DNA of 64,000 bases from the NCBI RefSeq assembly GCF_900116445.1, contig NZ_FPBH01000016.1, positions 62,001 through 126,000 on the forward strand. The letters are read 5' to 3'. Below, piece by piece: positions 43,804 through 52,624 of this stretch; the stretch's first letter is position 1; every line of letters begins with the position of its first letter. The notes under the pieces were generated by a model. That model worked only from the letters and a program-made list of their open reading frames with translations, was not told the DNA's origin and did no database searches. The DNA comes from Paraburkholderia aspalathi (lineage in GTDB: Bacteria > Pseudomonadota > Gammaproteobacteria > Burkholderiales > Burkholderiaceae). The position numbers and the translations under genes were made by a program.

Positions 43804-44976
43804 ATGAACAAGCAAGTGTTCGCGCTGGCTGTCTCCACTGCTTTGTCCGCCACTTCGTTAGCGATTTTCTCCCTGCCTGCTTTTGCCCAGACGAGCGTGA
43901 CGCTGTACGGCGTGCTCGATGAAGGCATCAACTACACCAACAATGTCGGCCGCGGCCATGTCTATGAACTCGCGAGCGGCTATGCGCAAGGCAGCCGCTG
44001 GGGTTTGAAGGGCGCCGAGGAACTGGGCGGCGGCCTGAAGGCGATCTTCCAGCTTGAAAACGGCTTCGACGTCAGCTCCGGCCGGCTCAACCAGGGCGGC
44101 CGGATGTTCGGCCGCCAGGCGTTCGTCGGCCTGAGCTCGGAGCCATACGGCACCTTGACGTTCGGCCGCCAGTACGACTCGGTGGTGGACTATCTGGCAC
44201 AGACCACGGCCAACGGCAACTGGGCCGGTTCCCTGTTCTCGCACCCGTACGATAACGACAACACCGATAACTCGTTCCGTCTCGACAACAGCGTCAAGTA
44301 CACCAGCCCGTCGATCTCGGGCTTCCAGTTCGGCGGCGTCTACAGCTTCAGCAACGACACCGGCTTCGCCAACAATCGCGCCTACAGTTTCGGCGGCCAG
44401 TACACCTATGGCGGACTGCTGGTTGCCGCGGCCTATCTGCAGGCCGACAATCCCGGCAACGGCTCAAACGGCGCGATCACCGCGAACGACGCCAGTTTCA
44501 TCGCCGCCCGCATGCGCGTGTTCGGCGGCGGGATCACTTATACCTTCGGCCCGGCCACGGCGGGCTTCGTGTACACCAACTCGAACTATCTGGATCCGAC
44601 CGGCAACGGCTATCTCGGCGTGACGCCGCTCGTGCCGCCGGGTGTGCTGTTGAACTCGCTGAAGTATCAGAACTTCGAGGTGAACGGCAAGTATCAGATT
44701 TCGCCAGTGCTGTTCGTCGGCGCGCAGTACGTCTACACGATGGAAACCTACGACGCCACGAGCGGCGGCGTGAAGCCGAAGATTCATTCGTTCGGCCTGA
44801 TGGCGGACTACAACCTGTCTAAACGCACCGATGTGTACATTCAGGGCGAATACCAGCAGGTGGCCGGCGACCCCACCTATTCGATTCTGGACGACGCCTT
44901 CACGCCCGGCACGCAGTCGCCGTCATCGACGTCGAAGCAGGTCGTGGTGCGCGCGGCGATACGGCATAAGTTCTAG
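43804..44976 (+). CDS. Gram-negative porin (OmpC-like, betaproteobacterial)
   Basis: The 390-residue product has a signal peptide cleaved after PAFA, then QTSVTLYGVLDEGINYTNN, the standard start of Burkholderia/Neisseria trimeric porins. Visible features are GSRWGLKGAEELGGGLKAIFQLE, the loop-3 region around GRQYDS and the C-terminal VRAAIRHKF, ending in Phe for outer-membrane insertion. AGGGAG precedes the ATG. It forms a 16-stranded channel for small solutes. Selectivity cannot be read from sequence. Confidence 0.95.
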   Translation: MNKQVFALAVSTALSATSLAIFSLPAFAQTSVTLYGVLDEGINYTNNVGRGHVYELASGYAQGSRWGLKGAEELGGGLKAIFQLENGFDVSSGRLNQGGRMFGRQAFVGLSSEPYGTLTFGRQYDSVVDYLAQTTANGNWAGSLFSHPYDNDNTDNSFRLDNSVKYTSPSISGFQFGGVYSFSNDTGFANNRAYSFGGQYTYGGLLVAAAYLQADNPGNGSNGAITANDASFIAARMRVFGGGITYTFGPATAGFVYTNSNYLDPTGNGYLGVTPLVPPGVLLNSLKYQNFEVNGKYQISPVLFVGAQYVYTMETYDATSGGVKPKIHSFGLMADYNLSKRTDVYIQGEYQQVAGDPTYSILDDAFTPGTQSPSSTSKQVVVRAAIRHKF

Positions 44977-44983
44977 GAGATGG

Positions 44984-45027
44984 CAGGGCTCGCCGGTGGT
45001 GGGCTGAATGATGACTGCTGAGCCCTG
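44984..45027. terminator. Possible hairpin after the porin gene
   Basis: CAGGGCTC (44984-44991) pairs with GAGCCCTG (45020-45027) across a 28-nt loop. No T tract follows, so confidence is low. Confidence 0.3.
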
Positions 45028-45061
45028 GCGCGATGGATATCGCTTCCCGTACGACGGGAGA

Positions 45062-45391
45062 TCAATTCATCACGTAGTTCTGAATCAGAATCCCGACTGC
45101 CACGCCGGCGGGAATGCCGAACGTTCTACCGCGAATAGTCGCGGTTAGATCTTCATCGAGTACGAAACTGCAGCGGCGTTCACGCCAGACGGTCTTATAA
45201 GCCAATGGTTTTGCATCGACGATAACGAGCGAAATGAGCACGGTGAGGATGACCTGTTCCAAAGCATGCAGTTTCGCGATAAACGGCGAAAAATCACCAG
45301 CATTGCACAGCAATACCATTACGACTGCAGCGATCAGGGCGCCGAAAAAGAAGCCACCCATGAATCTGTTCGCTGAATTAAGAGAATCCAC
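45062..45391 (-). CDS. Small AT-rich membrane protein, unknown
   Basis: The 109-residue product has three likely transmembrane helices (about residues 11-29, 47-60 and 90-107) and a short basic/acidic loop (WRERRCSFVLDED). No family was recognised. The start is a GTG at 45391 with GAGG five bases upstream. The gene and the ~220 bp upstream of it are clearly more AT-rich than the rest of the window, a sign of recent acquisition. Confidence 0.6.
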   Translation of the reverse strand: MDSLNSANRFMGGFFFGALIAAVVMVLLCNAGDFSPFIAKLHALEQVILTVLISLVIVDAKPLAYKTVWRERRCSFVLDEDLTATIRGRTFGIPAGVAVGILIQNYVMN

Positions 45392-45614
45392 TTAAACCTC
45401 AAATCATTCGCCGGCTTTATGAAGCTGACGAAGTAAAAAATATACTGACGGAAATGGTTTGCCCGTTCAAAGACCTGCCTCGCAATGACCGGGAGGCAGG
45501 TAGGCTTTAAAAGGACCCATAAGGATATTTTTTTGACGTTCGCCGACATATCGTCCTTTTCCCAAAGTCGCGTGGGATTAGTCTGAAATGCCGCGGCTTG
45601 TGGCGAGGCAACGC

Positions 45615-46202
45615 TTACGCGCAGAACAGATTCAACTTTGCGTACTGCAACAACATGATTGTCTTCCCGTCGACGATCTCGCCGCGCTCGACCATCGCCA
45701 GCGCTTCGTTCACCGGTAGCTCCAGCACCTCGATATCTTCGCCCTCGTCGGCAATGCCGCCGCCCGCGCTGACTTTCGCCACCGCATCATATTCAGCGAC
45801 GAAAAAGTGCAGCTTTTCTGTCACCGAACCCGGGCTCATGAAGGCTTCGAACACCTTGCGCACTTCATGCACGCGGTAGCCGGTTTCCTCTTCGACTTCG
45901 GCGCGAATCCGTTCTTCGGGCGAGGCTGCTTCCAGCAGACCCGCCGGCGCCTCGATCAGCATGCCGTGATGACCGTTGACGAACGCCGGTAGTCGGAATT
46001 GCCGCGTCAGCACCACCGTGCGGCGGCGCGGGTCGTATAGCAACAGCGTCGCGCCGTTGCCGCGATCGTAGGTTTCGCGGCTCTGGCGCTGCCAACGGCC
46101 GTCCGCGCGTTGGTAGTCGAAGGTGGTTTTCTTCAGCACGTACCAGTCGTCCGATAGCACTTTCACGTCGACGATCCGCACCCGCCCGGCGACTTCGTTC
46201 AT
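45615..46202 (-). CDS. nudK: NudK-like Nudix hydrolase (GDP-mannose pyrophosphatase)
   Basis: Nudix enzymes of this group hydrolyse GDP-mannose and related nucleoside diphosphate sugars. The Nudix box AGLLEAASPEERIRAEVEEE plus TGY has the spacing of E. coli NudK, and FMSPGSVTEKLHFFVAEY matches its downstream signature. The ATG at 46202 gives 195 residues, close to the family length, and has AGGA eight bases upstream; an ATG at 46211 is less well placed. It is divergent from a DeoR-family gene across a 115-bp region with operator-like repeats. Confidence 0.85.
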   Translation of the reverse strand: MNEVAGRVRIVDVKVLSDDWYVLKKTTFDYQRADGRWQRQSRETYDRGNGATLLLYDPRRRTVVLTRQFRLPAFVNGHHGMLIEAPAGLLEAASPEERIRAEVEEETGYRVHEVRKVFEAFMSPGSVTEKLHFFVAEYDAVAKVSAGGGIADEGEDIEVLELPVNEALAMVERGEIVDGKTIMLLQYAKLNLFCA

Positions 46203-46258
46203 GGCTCGCATCCTGTTCCATTGGGAAACGCGGTCTGCACCGCATGCAATTTATGGTA

Positions 46259-46295
46259 TCGTGCAATATCGTGCAAAAACAAGAAATTTCGTGCA
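46259..46295. promoter_or_regulatory. Three phased TCGTGCA repeats upstream of the DeoR gene
   Basis: TCGTGCA occurs at 46259-46265, 46269-46275 and 46289-46295, that is with offsets of 10 and 20 bp, on the same face of the helix. They lie 20-60 bp before the DeoR-family start and 57 bp from the nudK start. DeoR-family repressors often bind such repeated short sites and regulate themselves. Confidence 0.55.
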
Positions 46296-46316
46296 GTTAG
46301 TCAAAATGCTTCCGGG

Positions 46317-47081
46317 ATGACCACCGTGCTCACATCGCAAAGAAAACAGTTGATCCTTGACGCGCTCAAGCGTGACGGGCAGGTGATCGCCAGGACCTTG
46401 AGCGTCGAGTTCGACGTCTCGGAGGACACCATCCGCCGCGATCTGCGCGAGCTCGCCGCCGAGGGGCAGCTTCAGCGCGTGCATGGCGGTGCCTTGCCGG
46501 CGTCGCCGGCAGCGGTGGATTTTGCCGGGCGCGAGCGCATTGAATCGGCGTCGAAAGCGGCGATCGGCCGGGCGGCGGCGGGCATGATCGCGCGTGGGCA
46601 GATTGCGTTCATCGACGGCGGCACGACGGCCGTGCAACTGGCGCGTCACTTGCCGCGCGACTTGCGGGCGACGATCGTCACGCACAGCCCGAGCATCGCC
46701 GTCGAACTGGCTGAGCACGCCGAGCTTGAGGTGATCATGATCGGCGGGCGTCTGTTCCGGCATTCAATGGTCAACGTGGGCGCGGCAGCTATCGAATCGC
46801 TCAGCCACATTCGCGCTGACTTCTACTTCATGGGCGTCACGGGCGTGCATCCGCAAGCGGGCCTGAGCACCGGCGATATGGAGGAGGCCTACGTGAAGCG
46901 CGCGCTCGCGGAACATGCGGCGGAAACCGTGGTGCTGGCGTCGGCGGAAAAACTCAATGCGGCGTCGGCGTACAAGATCGCGGACGTGTCGGCGGCCAGC
47001 ACGATCGTCGTCGAGCGGAACACACCGGAGGTGCTGACCACGCCGTTCGAAGCATTGGGGATCACGATTCTGCGTGCTTAG
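46317..47081 (+). CDS. DeoR/GlpR-family transcriptional regulator
   Basis: The 254-residue product has a DeoR N-terminal HTH (about 1-58, with VIARTLSVEFDVSEDTIRRDLRELAA and the HGGA motif) and a DeoRC sugar-phosphate sensor domain (about 75-235; IDGGTTAVQLARHLP, MIGGRLFR, GVTGV). Such repressors respond to phosphorylated sugars. The ATG at 46317 has a CGGGA-type site; the longer frame from 46221 runs through the phased repeats. The natural target is its own gene and perhaps nudK. Confidence 0.93.
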   Translation: MTTVLTSQRKQLILDALKRDGQVIARTLSVEFDVSEDTIRRDLRELAAEGQLQRVHGGALPASPAAVDFAGRERIESASKAAIGRAAAGMIARGQIAFIDGGTTAVQLARHLPRDLRATIVTHSPSIAVELAEHAELEVIMIGGRLFRHSMVNVGAAAIESLSHIRADFYFMGVTGVHPQAGLSTGDMEEAYVKRALAEHAAETVVLASAEKLNAASAYKIADVSAASTIVVERNTPEVLTTPFEALGITILRA

Positions 47082-47527
47082 TTAAGTACGCTTTAGTAAG
47101 TACGCTCGCGACAAAATAGCGGCCATCGTTGATCAGCGACAGATAACAGAAAGTGCAATAAACCCACTGTTATAACGATTCATACCCAATCCGTTATTTG
47201 CGAGATAGCTGACAAAAAATGACGCACCGTGCGTCTAAACAGCGAGATAATCCCGGCCCTTGGCCCTCTGTAGGGCAGGGAAAAGGCAACTCACGGTAGT
47301 TCAAGGTCAATCAGATCGACTGCGGCAGCCGAAGTGATGGCTACTGCACGTCGCCGGTACGCCCGGGCTCAAGCAAGCGCCCGCGGTTCGAACACCTCCC
47401 TCGTGGTTATCGCCGTCCAGCGCAGGTTCGCCACGCGCGAGCAAGCGTGTGGTCTCGCGCGAGACCTGACGTTTTCCACGATCGTCCTGCTCACGAGTTG
47501 CCGCTGTGTTCACTAAAGGAGAAGTCC
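47082..47527. promoter_or_regulatory. Leader of the first molybdoenzyme operon
   Basis: 446 bp without a supported gene. It contains a tandem near-repeat TTAGTTAAGTACGCT/TTAGTAAGTACGCT (47079-47106), a GTTATAAC palindrome (47169-47176) and a perfect palindrome GACGCAC-C-GTGCGTC (47221-47235). These are candidate regulator sites for the downstream operon; no -35/-10 pair could be assigned. Confidence 0.45.
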
Positions 47528-50356
47528 ATGGGGAAACTCGACCTTTCGCGTCGTAGTTTTCTGAAGGCCAGCGTGTTGGCGGGTGTGTCGGTGTATATCG
47601 CGCCGATGGGCAGCCGCGCATTTGCTGCGTTGTTCGAAGACAAAATTCTGACGCCGGTTCAGTGGGACGCCGCCAATGGGCAGGCGAAATTCCGCATCGA
47701 CGGTATCGCCAAAGTGACGGGCTCGAAAGTGTTCGCGCGCGACATCCGCGCCGCCGACATGCCGCACTGGCCGCAGCAGCAATCGCACGCCTTCATCCTG
47801 CGCACCACGCAAGCCGACCGCAGCTATGAAGGCTTTGACCTGTCGCTGCTCGGCGACGATCTGAAACCCGACCGCGTGGTGACGGCGGCCGATCTGGTGC
47901 GCGACGGCCTGATCTTCCCGGCCTTCTACGGCGACGACATGTTGCTGCCGCCGGGCAAGACGCCCGCGTATCTCGGCCAGGCGGTCGCGATCCTGATCTA
48001 TCACGACTTCGCGCGCTTCCGCTTCGCAAAAGACAAGCTCAAGTTCCAGGATCAGATCATCCGTTACGGTGCGCAAACCGGGCCGCTCGAGCGCGATCCG
48101 TGGGGCACGTTCCGCTTCGTGCGCGTCGGCGGCAAGACGCCGTATGACGACGATATCTTCTCCAGTCTGAAAGACGCGCCGGTGTTCCCGAGCATGATGC
48201 GCAAGCACCAGCCGGTGTGGCCGGACGGCGTCGAACACGGCAAGCTCGACGAGCAGGGCATGTTCCACGCCGGTCAAATCCAGCAGGAACTGGATCATCC
48301 GTCGGCGGACTGGCTCGTCATGGAGCGCGAGTACAACACGCAGTCGATCGACACGGCCGCGCTCGAACCCGACAACGCGAACTGCTGGTACGACGCGGCG
48401 ACGCAATCGCTGCACATGGTCGTGCCGACCCAGGCGCCGTCCGAAGTTGCCGACAGCGCGGCCGGCATGGTCGCGAAGTGCGCGTTTCCGGTGAAGAACC
48501 TGTTCATTCACCCGTGCTACACGGTGGGCTACGGTTCGAAGGATCACTTCAACGTGCCGTTTTACGGCCTCGTCTGCGCGATGTATGCGGACGGCCGCCC
48601 GGTGCGTCTTGCGAACGATCGCTACGAGCAGTTCCAGACGTCGTTGAAACGCCATGCGTTCAAGATGAACTACCGGATCGCCGTCGATAAGAACACAGGT
48701 CTGATGCAGTCGTTCAAGGCCGCGATGGAAGCGGACGGCGGCGGGCGGTGCAACTTCTCGCCGTCGGTGGCGATGGTCGGCGCGACGGCTGCGCAATCGA
48801 TCTATTACTTCCCGAAGAACGATCTCTCGGCGGTGGCGATTGCTTCGCGCGCGATCGACGCTGGTTCGGCGCGCGGTTACGGCACGCTGCAAAGCATGGC
48901 TGCGACCGAAATGATGGTCGACGAAATCGCCGCGCAACTGAAACTCGATCCGATCGACTTTCGCCTGAAAAACGCACTGCGTTCGGGCATGAAGAACACC
49001 CAGGGCGCGGTGCCCGCGGGCGCGATTCGCGTCGACGACGTGTTGCAGAAGGCGAAGGTTCATCCGCTGTGGGTGAATCGCGCAAAGCGTAAGGCCGAGT
49101 TCGAAGCCGCGCATCCGGGCAAGCGGTATGGCGTCGGTTTTGCGTGTGTGCAAAAGGACTTCGGCACGGGCGCGGAAACCTCGTTCGCCAAGGTCGAGTT
49201 CAGCGCCGACGGCAAGATCGGTTTGCAACACACGGCAGCCGAAATCGGTACCGGCATGTCGACCTCGCAGGCGATCGCGGTCGCGAAGTGGCTCGGCAAG
49301 CCGGCCACCGACGTGCATGTCGCGATCACCGATTGGCCCGATCTGCCGGTCGTCACGAGCGGCGATCCGTACATGATGTCGCAAGCTGACCAGGACAAGC
49401 TGGCCGCGAATCCGCGCTGGTCGCCCGGTTATGCGTCGCCGTCGAGTGCGACGAATTCGGCGTTTTATTTCACGCACAGCACGCGCGAAGCGGCACGCGT
49501 CGTTTTCGCGCACGGTTTGTGGCCGGCGGCGATGGCGATCTGGAGCCAGGGTGGCGGCGGTGGTCAAGCCGCGCCGCTGGTGGTACGCATGGAGGACGCG
49601 CGTTGGGTCGACGGCAAGCTGTCCGCGGCGGGGCTCGAAGCGTTGCCGTTCGAACAGCTCGCGAAGAAGGCGCACGAGTTGGGTCTGGTCACCGGCGCGA
49701 CGGTGCACGTATTCAATCGCTGGCAATGGACCGAGTCGGACTTCGAGATCGACGGCAATGTCGAGCGCCTGCCGCTCGATGGGCTTGCGCTGAGATATGG
49801 CGACAACGCTTCGGCCGATAAAAGGAAACTGCAAACCACGCCGAACCATTACCGCGTGCTCGATCGTCAGCGCGTATTCATTCCGCCGGTTCAGCGCAAC
49901 AACGCGGCCGTGACGTATTACAGCGCGGTCGGCACGCTGGTCGAGTTGTCGGTGCATGAAGCGAGCGGCAAGGTGGACCTGCTCGCCCATCACTCGATCA
50001 TGGAGTGCGGCAATCAACTCTCGCCGCAACTTGTGTCGGGCCAGCTGCAAGGCGGCCTTGCGATGGGCATCGGCCACGCATTGCACGAATATCTGCCGCT
50101 CTATGAAGACGGTCCTGGCAACGGCACGTGGAACTTCAATCGCTATCACTTGCCGCGCGCGACTGATGTCGCCGTCTGGACCCAGACCGGCGAAGTGCTG
50201 CCTCCGCTCACCGAGACCGATCCGCCGAAGGGCATCGCCGAAGTGGTGATGATTCCGGTGGTCGGCGCCATCGTGAACGGTATCGCGCACGCGATCGGAC
50301 ATCGCTTTACCGACCTGCCGGTCACCCCGCAACGTATTCAGGAGGTGCTCGCATGA
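47528..50356 (+). CDS. Tat-exported molybdopterin-binding large subunit, xanthine-dehydrogenase family
   Basis: The 942-residue large subunit of a periplasmic molybdenum hydroxylase (aldehyde or N-heterocycle oxidising type). It begins with a twin-arginine signal SRRSFLKASVLAG (residues 7-19). Family features are AAEIGTGMSTSQAIAVAKWLG, the GSARGYGTLQSMAATEMMVDE block, and near the C-terminus GIAEVVMIPVVGAIVNGIAHA with the likely catalytic Glu. The 2Fe-2S subunit gene overlaps by 4 bp. The order large subunit, iron-sulfur subunit, cytochrome resembles periplasmic aldehyde dehydrogenase operons. The substrate is unknown. GGAG-type site AAAGGAGAAG supports the ATG at 47528. Confidence 0.88.
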   Translation: MGKLDLSRRSFLKASVLAGVSVYIAPMGSRAFAALFEDKILTPVQWDAANGQAKFRIDGIAKVTGSKVFARDIRAADMPHWPQQQSHAFILRTTQADRSYEGFDLSLLGDDLKPDRVVTAADLVRDGLIFPAFYGDDMLLPPGKTPAYLGQAVAILIYHDFARFRFAKDKLKFQDQIIRYGAQTGPLERDPWGTFRFVRVGGKTPYDDDIFSSLKDAPVFPSMMRKHQPVWPDGVEHGKLDEQGMFHAGQIQQELDHPSADWLVMEREYNTQSIDTAALEPDNANCWYDAATQSLHMVVPTQAPSEVADSAAGMVAKCAFPVKNLFIHPCYTVGYGSKDHFNVPFYGLVCAMYADGRPVRLANDRYEQFQTSLKRHAFKMNYRIAVDKNTGLMQSFKAAMEADGGGRCNFSPSVAMVGATAAQSIYYFPKNDLSAVAIASRAIDAGSARGYGTLQSMAATEMMVDEIAAQLKLDPIDFRLKNALRSGMKNTQGAVPAGAIRVDDVLQKAKVHPLWVNRAKRKAEFEAAHPGKRYGVGFACVQKDFGTGAETSFAKVEFSADGKIGLQHTAAEIGTGMSTSQAIAVAKWLGKPATDVHVAITDWPDLPVVTSGDPYMMSQADQDKLAANPRWSPGYASPSSATNSAFYFTHSTREAARVVFAHGLWPAAMAIWSQGGGGGQAAPLVVRMEDARWVDGKLSAAGLEALPFEQLAKKAHELGLVTGATVHVFNRWQWTESDFEIDGNVERLPLDGLALRYGDNASADKRKLQTTPNHYRVLDRQRVFIPPVQRNNAAVTYYSAVGTLVELSVHEASGKVDLLAHHSIMECGNQLSPQLVSGQLQGGLAMGIGHALHEYLPLYEDGPGNGTWNFNRYHLPRATDVAVWTQTGEVLPPLTETDPPKGIAEVVMIPVVGAIVNGIAHAIGHRFTDLPVTPQRIQEVLA

Positions 50357-51084
50357 CGGCCCCCACTCAAACTTCCCCTAGTGCTGCGAGCGCCGTTGTT
50401 GCCTCGAGCACCGTTTCTGACGCTTCTGCTTCCATCGCAGCTACTTCGGCCTCCGGTCCCGCGAGCGCTGCTTCTGGTGCCACGGGCGTTGCCGCCAGCG
50501 CGCCAGCCGCAACCGTAGTCGAGCGTCCGTTGACGCACTTCCGCACGCTGCCGGTATCGGTCAAGGTGAACGGCGAAATCGTCGGCCCGACCGACGTGCC
50601 GGCCGGTCTGATGATGATCGACTTCCTGCACGAGTATCTGCACCTGACCGGCTCGCGACTCGGCTGCGGCCAGGGCATCTGCCACGCGTGCGTCGTGATC
50701 GTCGACAAGCCGGACGGCACCAGCGAAGAAGTGCGTACCTGCATCACGGGCGCGAATTTTTTCCACGGCAAAACCATTCGCACGATCGAAGGCCACGCGA
50801 AGCGCAACGAAGCAGGCGAGGTCGTCGAACTGTCGCCGATCCAGCAGAAGTTTCTCGAACACTTCAGTTTTCAGTGCGGTTACTGTACGCCCGGTTTCGT
50901 CAATGCGGCGACCGTGCTGATCGAACGTCTGAAGCGTCAGCCAATTGCCAAGGACAAGGTCGAGCAAACCATCACCGAGGCGCTGAACGACCATATCTGC
51001 CGCTGCACGGGCTACGTGCGCTACTACGAAGCCGTGAAGGAGGTTGTGATGACCACGCCTGGCCTCGTAAAGGACGCGGCATGA
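50353..51084 (+). CDS. 2Fe-2S iron-sulfur subunit with Ala/Ser-rich N-terminal extension
   Basis: The product carries a plant-type 2Fe-2S site (GCGQGICHACVV) and a second four-helix 2Fe-2S domain (CGYCTPGF, ICRCTGY), as in xanthine-dehydrogenase-type small subunits. An unusual ~55-residue Ala/Ser-rich stretch precedes the core; the core would normally start near the RTLPVSVKVNGE segment. It has no signal peptide and probably hitch-hikes through Tat with the large subunit. The ATG at 50353 overlaps the large subunit stop and the 3' end overlaps the cytochrome gene by 4 bp. A shorter version starting inside the extension is possible. Confidence 0.85.
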   Translation: MTAPTQTSPSAASAVVASSTVSDASASIAATSASGPASAASGATGVAASAPAATVVERPLTHFRTLPVSVKVNGEIVGPTDVPAGLMMIDFLHEYLHLTGSRLGCGQGICHACVVIVDKPDGTSEEVRTCITGANFFHGKTIRTIEGHAKRNEAGEVVELSPIQQKFLEHFSFQCGYCTPGFVNAATVLIERLKRQPIAKDKVEQTITEALNDHICRCTGYVRYYEAVKEVVMTTPGLVKDAA

Positions 51085-52343
51085 TGACTCCCTCGATGAA
51101 TGTGCGTCGCGCGTTGCTGCTGCTCGGCACGGCCGCTTTGCTAAGCGCTTGCGGCAAACAGGACGACTCCGCCGCAGCGATGCGGGCCGCTGCCGCAATG
51201 GGTCCGCAATCCACCGCCGCCGATCCGCTCGCACGCGGCCGTTACCTCGTGAAAGCCGCCGATTGCGCGGCCTGCCACACCACGTCGGATGGCGCGCCGT
51301 TCGCCGGCGGCGTGAAGCTGGCCTCGCCGTTCGGCACCTTCTATGGCACCAACATCACGCCGGACAAGGACCACGGCATCGGCAACTGGAGTGCGGACGA
51401 TCTCTACAAGGCGCTGCACGACGGCGTCACACCGACGAAGCAGTTGTATCCGGCCATGCCGTACACGTCCTACCGCCAGTTGTCGCGCGCGGATAGCGAT
51501 GCGATCTACGCATACCTGATGGCGCAGAAGCCGGCGGCCGTGGCGAACCACGAGCCTGAGTTATCGTTCCCGTTCAACATGCGCTTTGGCGTGCGCTTCT
51601 GGAACTGGGTGTTCCTGAAGGACACGTTGCCGGATGCGTCGAAAGGGCAGTCCGCAGATTGGAATCGCGGACGCTATCTGGCGAGCGCACTCGGCCATTG
51701 CGCCGAATGTCATACGCCGCGCGGCAAGTTCGGCCAACTCGACGGCGCCAAATCGCTGACGGGCGCGGCGCTCGGCAGGATCGCCGCACCGGACATCACG
51801 CCGCATGGTTTGGCAGCACGCGGCTGGACCGCCGCGGACCTGCAGACATTCTTCGCCACAGGCATTGCGCCGCAAGGCTCGGCTTTCGGCGAGATGTATC
51901 CGGTCGTGCATCTGAGCAGTCAGTACATGACGCATGACGATCTGCGCGCGATGTCGACCTATCTGCTCGGCGATCAGGCGCCGGCGCCGCAACCATTGCA
52001 ATCGGTCTCCGCCGATGCCGCGCAACTCGAGGCGGGGCGCAATGTGTATCTCGCGGTGTGTGCGGGCTGTCACGGGCTGAGCGGCGAGGGCAAGCCTCAC
52101 GTTGCGGTGCCGATGCACGGCAACTCGACAGTGCGTCAAAGCGATGCGCACAACCTGATCGTGGCGATGCTCGACGGCATCGGTGCGCAGGATTTTCCGG
52201 GCCTCGAGCGGATGCAGGAGATGCCGGGCTTCGCCACGCAACTCAGCGACACGGAACTCGCGCAGCTTGCTAACTATCTGCGCGCGACGTACGGCGGCCA
52301 ACCCGCCGATGTGACAGCCGATGCGGTGAAGGCGTTGCGTTGA
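51081..52343 (+). CDS. Tri-heme cytochrome c lipoprotein subunit
   Basis: The 420-residue product has a signal peptide with lipobox LLSAC (around residue 26) and three CxxCH heme sites: CAACH (62-66), CAECH (207-211) and CAGCH (327-331). It is the electron acceptor of the periplasmic molybdenum enzyme, passing electrons to the respiratory chain. Its ATG (51081) overlaps the iron-sulfur subunit by 4 bp; an in-frame ATG at 51084 or 51096 could also serve. The operon ends at the terminator at 52398. Confidence 0.9.
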   Translation: MMTPSMNVRRALLLLGTAALLSACGKQDDSAAAMRAAAAMGPQSTAADPLARGRYLVKAADCAACHTTSDGAPFAGGVKLASPFGTFYGTNITPDKDHGIGNWSADDLYKALHDGVTPTKQLYPAMPYTSYRQLSRADSDAIYAYLMAQKPAAVANHEPELSFPFNMRFGVRFWNWVFLKDTLPDASKGQSADWNRGRYLASALGHCAECHTPRGKFGQLDGAKSLTGAALGRIAAPDITPHGLAARGWTAADLQTFFATGIAPQGSAFGEMYPVVHLSSQYMTHDDLRAMSTYLLGDQAPAPQPLQSVSADAAQLEAGRNVYLAVCAGCHGLSGEGKPHVAVPMHGNSTVRQSDAHNLIVAMLDGIGAQDFPGLERMQEMPGFATQLSDTELAQLANYLRATYGGQPADVTADAVKALR

Positions 52344-52397
52344 AGCATGCCATGCGTTGGGCGTTGGAAATGAAGCGCTAATCGTTGTGTAAGAAAG

Positions 52398-52429
52398 AGC
52401 CGGTGCCGATATGGGCACCGGCTTTTTTT
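52398..52429 (+). terminator. Intrinsic terminator of the first molybdoenzyme operon
   Basis: A 10-bp perfect stem AGCCGGTGCC/GGCACCGGCT (52398-52407, 52414-52423) with a short loop is followed by seven Ts. Confidence 0.92.
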
Positions 52430-52624
52430 ATGTGCTCGCCACGGGGCAACCAAACCGCCAGGCCAACGATTGACGTCTTTTCACGCCGATCCTCGTGTCT
52501 CCCGCGAATGGCGCGCAATGAACTCGCGCCTAATGGTCTGCTCAAACGGTATCGCGTCGTTGCTGTCCGGCGGCGCGCCGTACGTTTCGCCGTAGACCGA
52601 TCCGATGTCCTTCACGGAGACTTC

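Noticed and set aside
45334..45549. 71-codon frame on - in the AT-rich patch
   Set aside because: Overlaps the better-supported membrane-protein gene and has no ribosome-binding site.
47513..50332. A 939-codon open frame on - opposite the first molybdoenzyme large subunit
   Set aside because: Antisense shadow of a strongly GC3-biased gene; its composition (Arg/His/Val-rich) is typical of such shadows.
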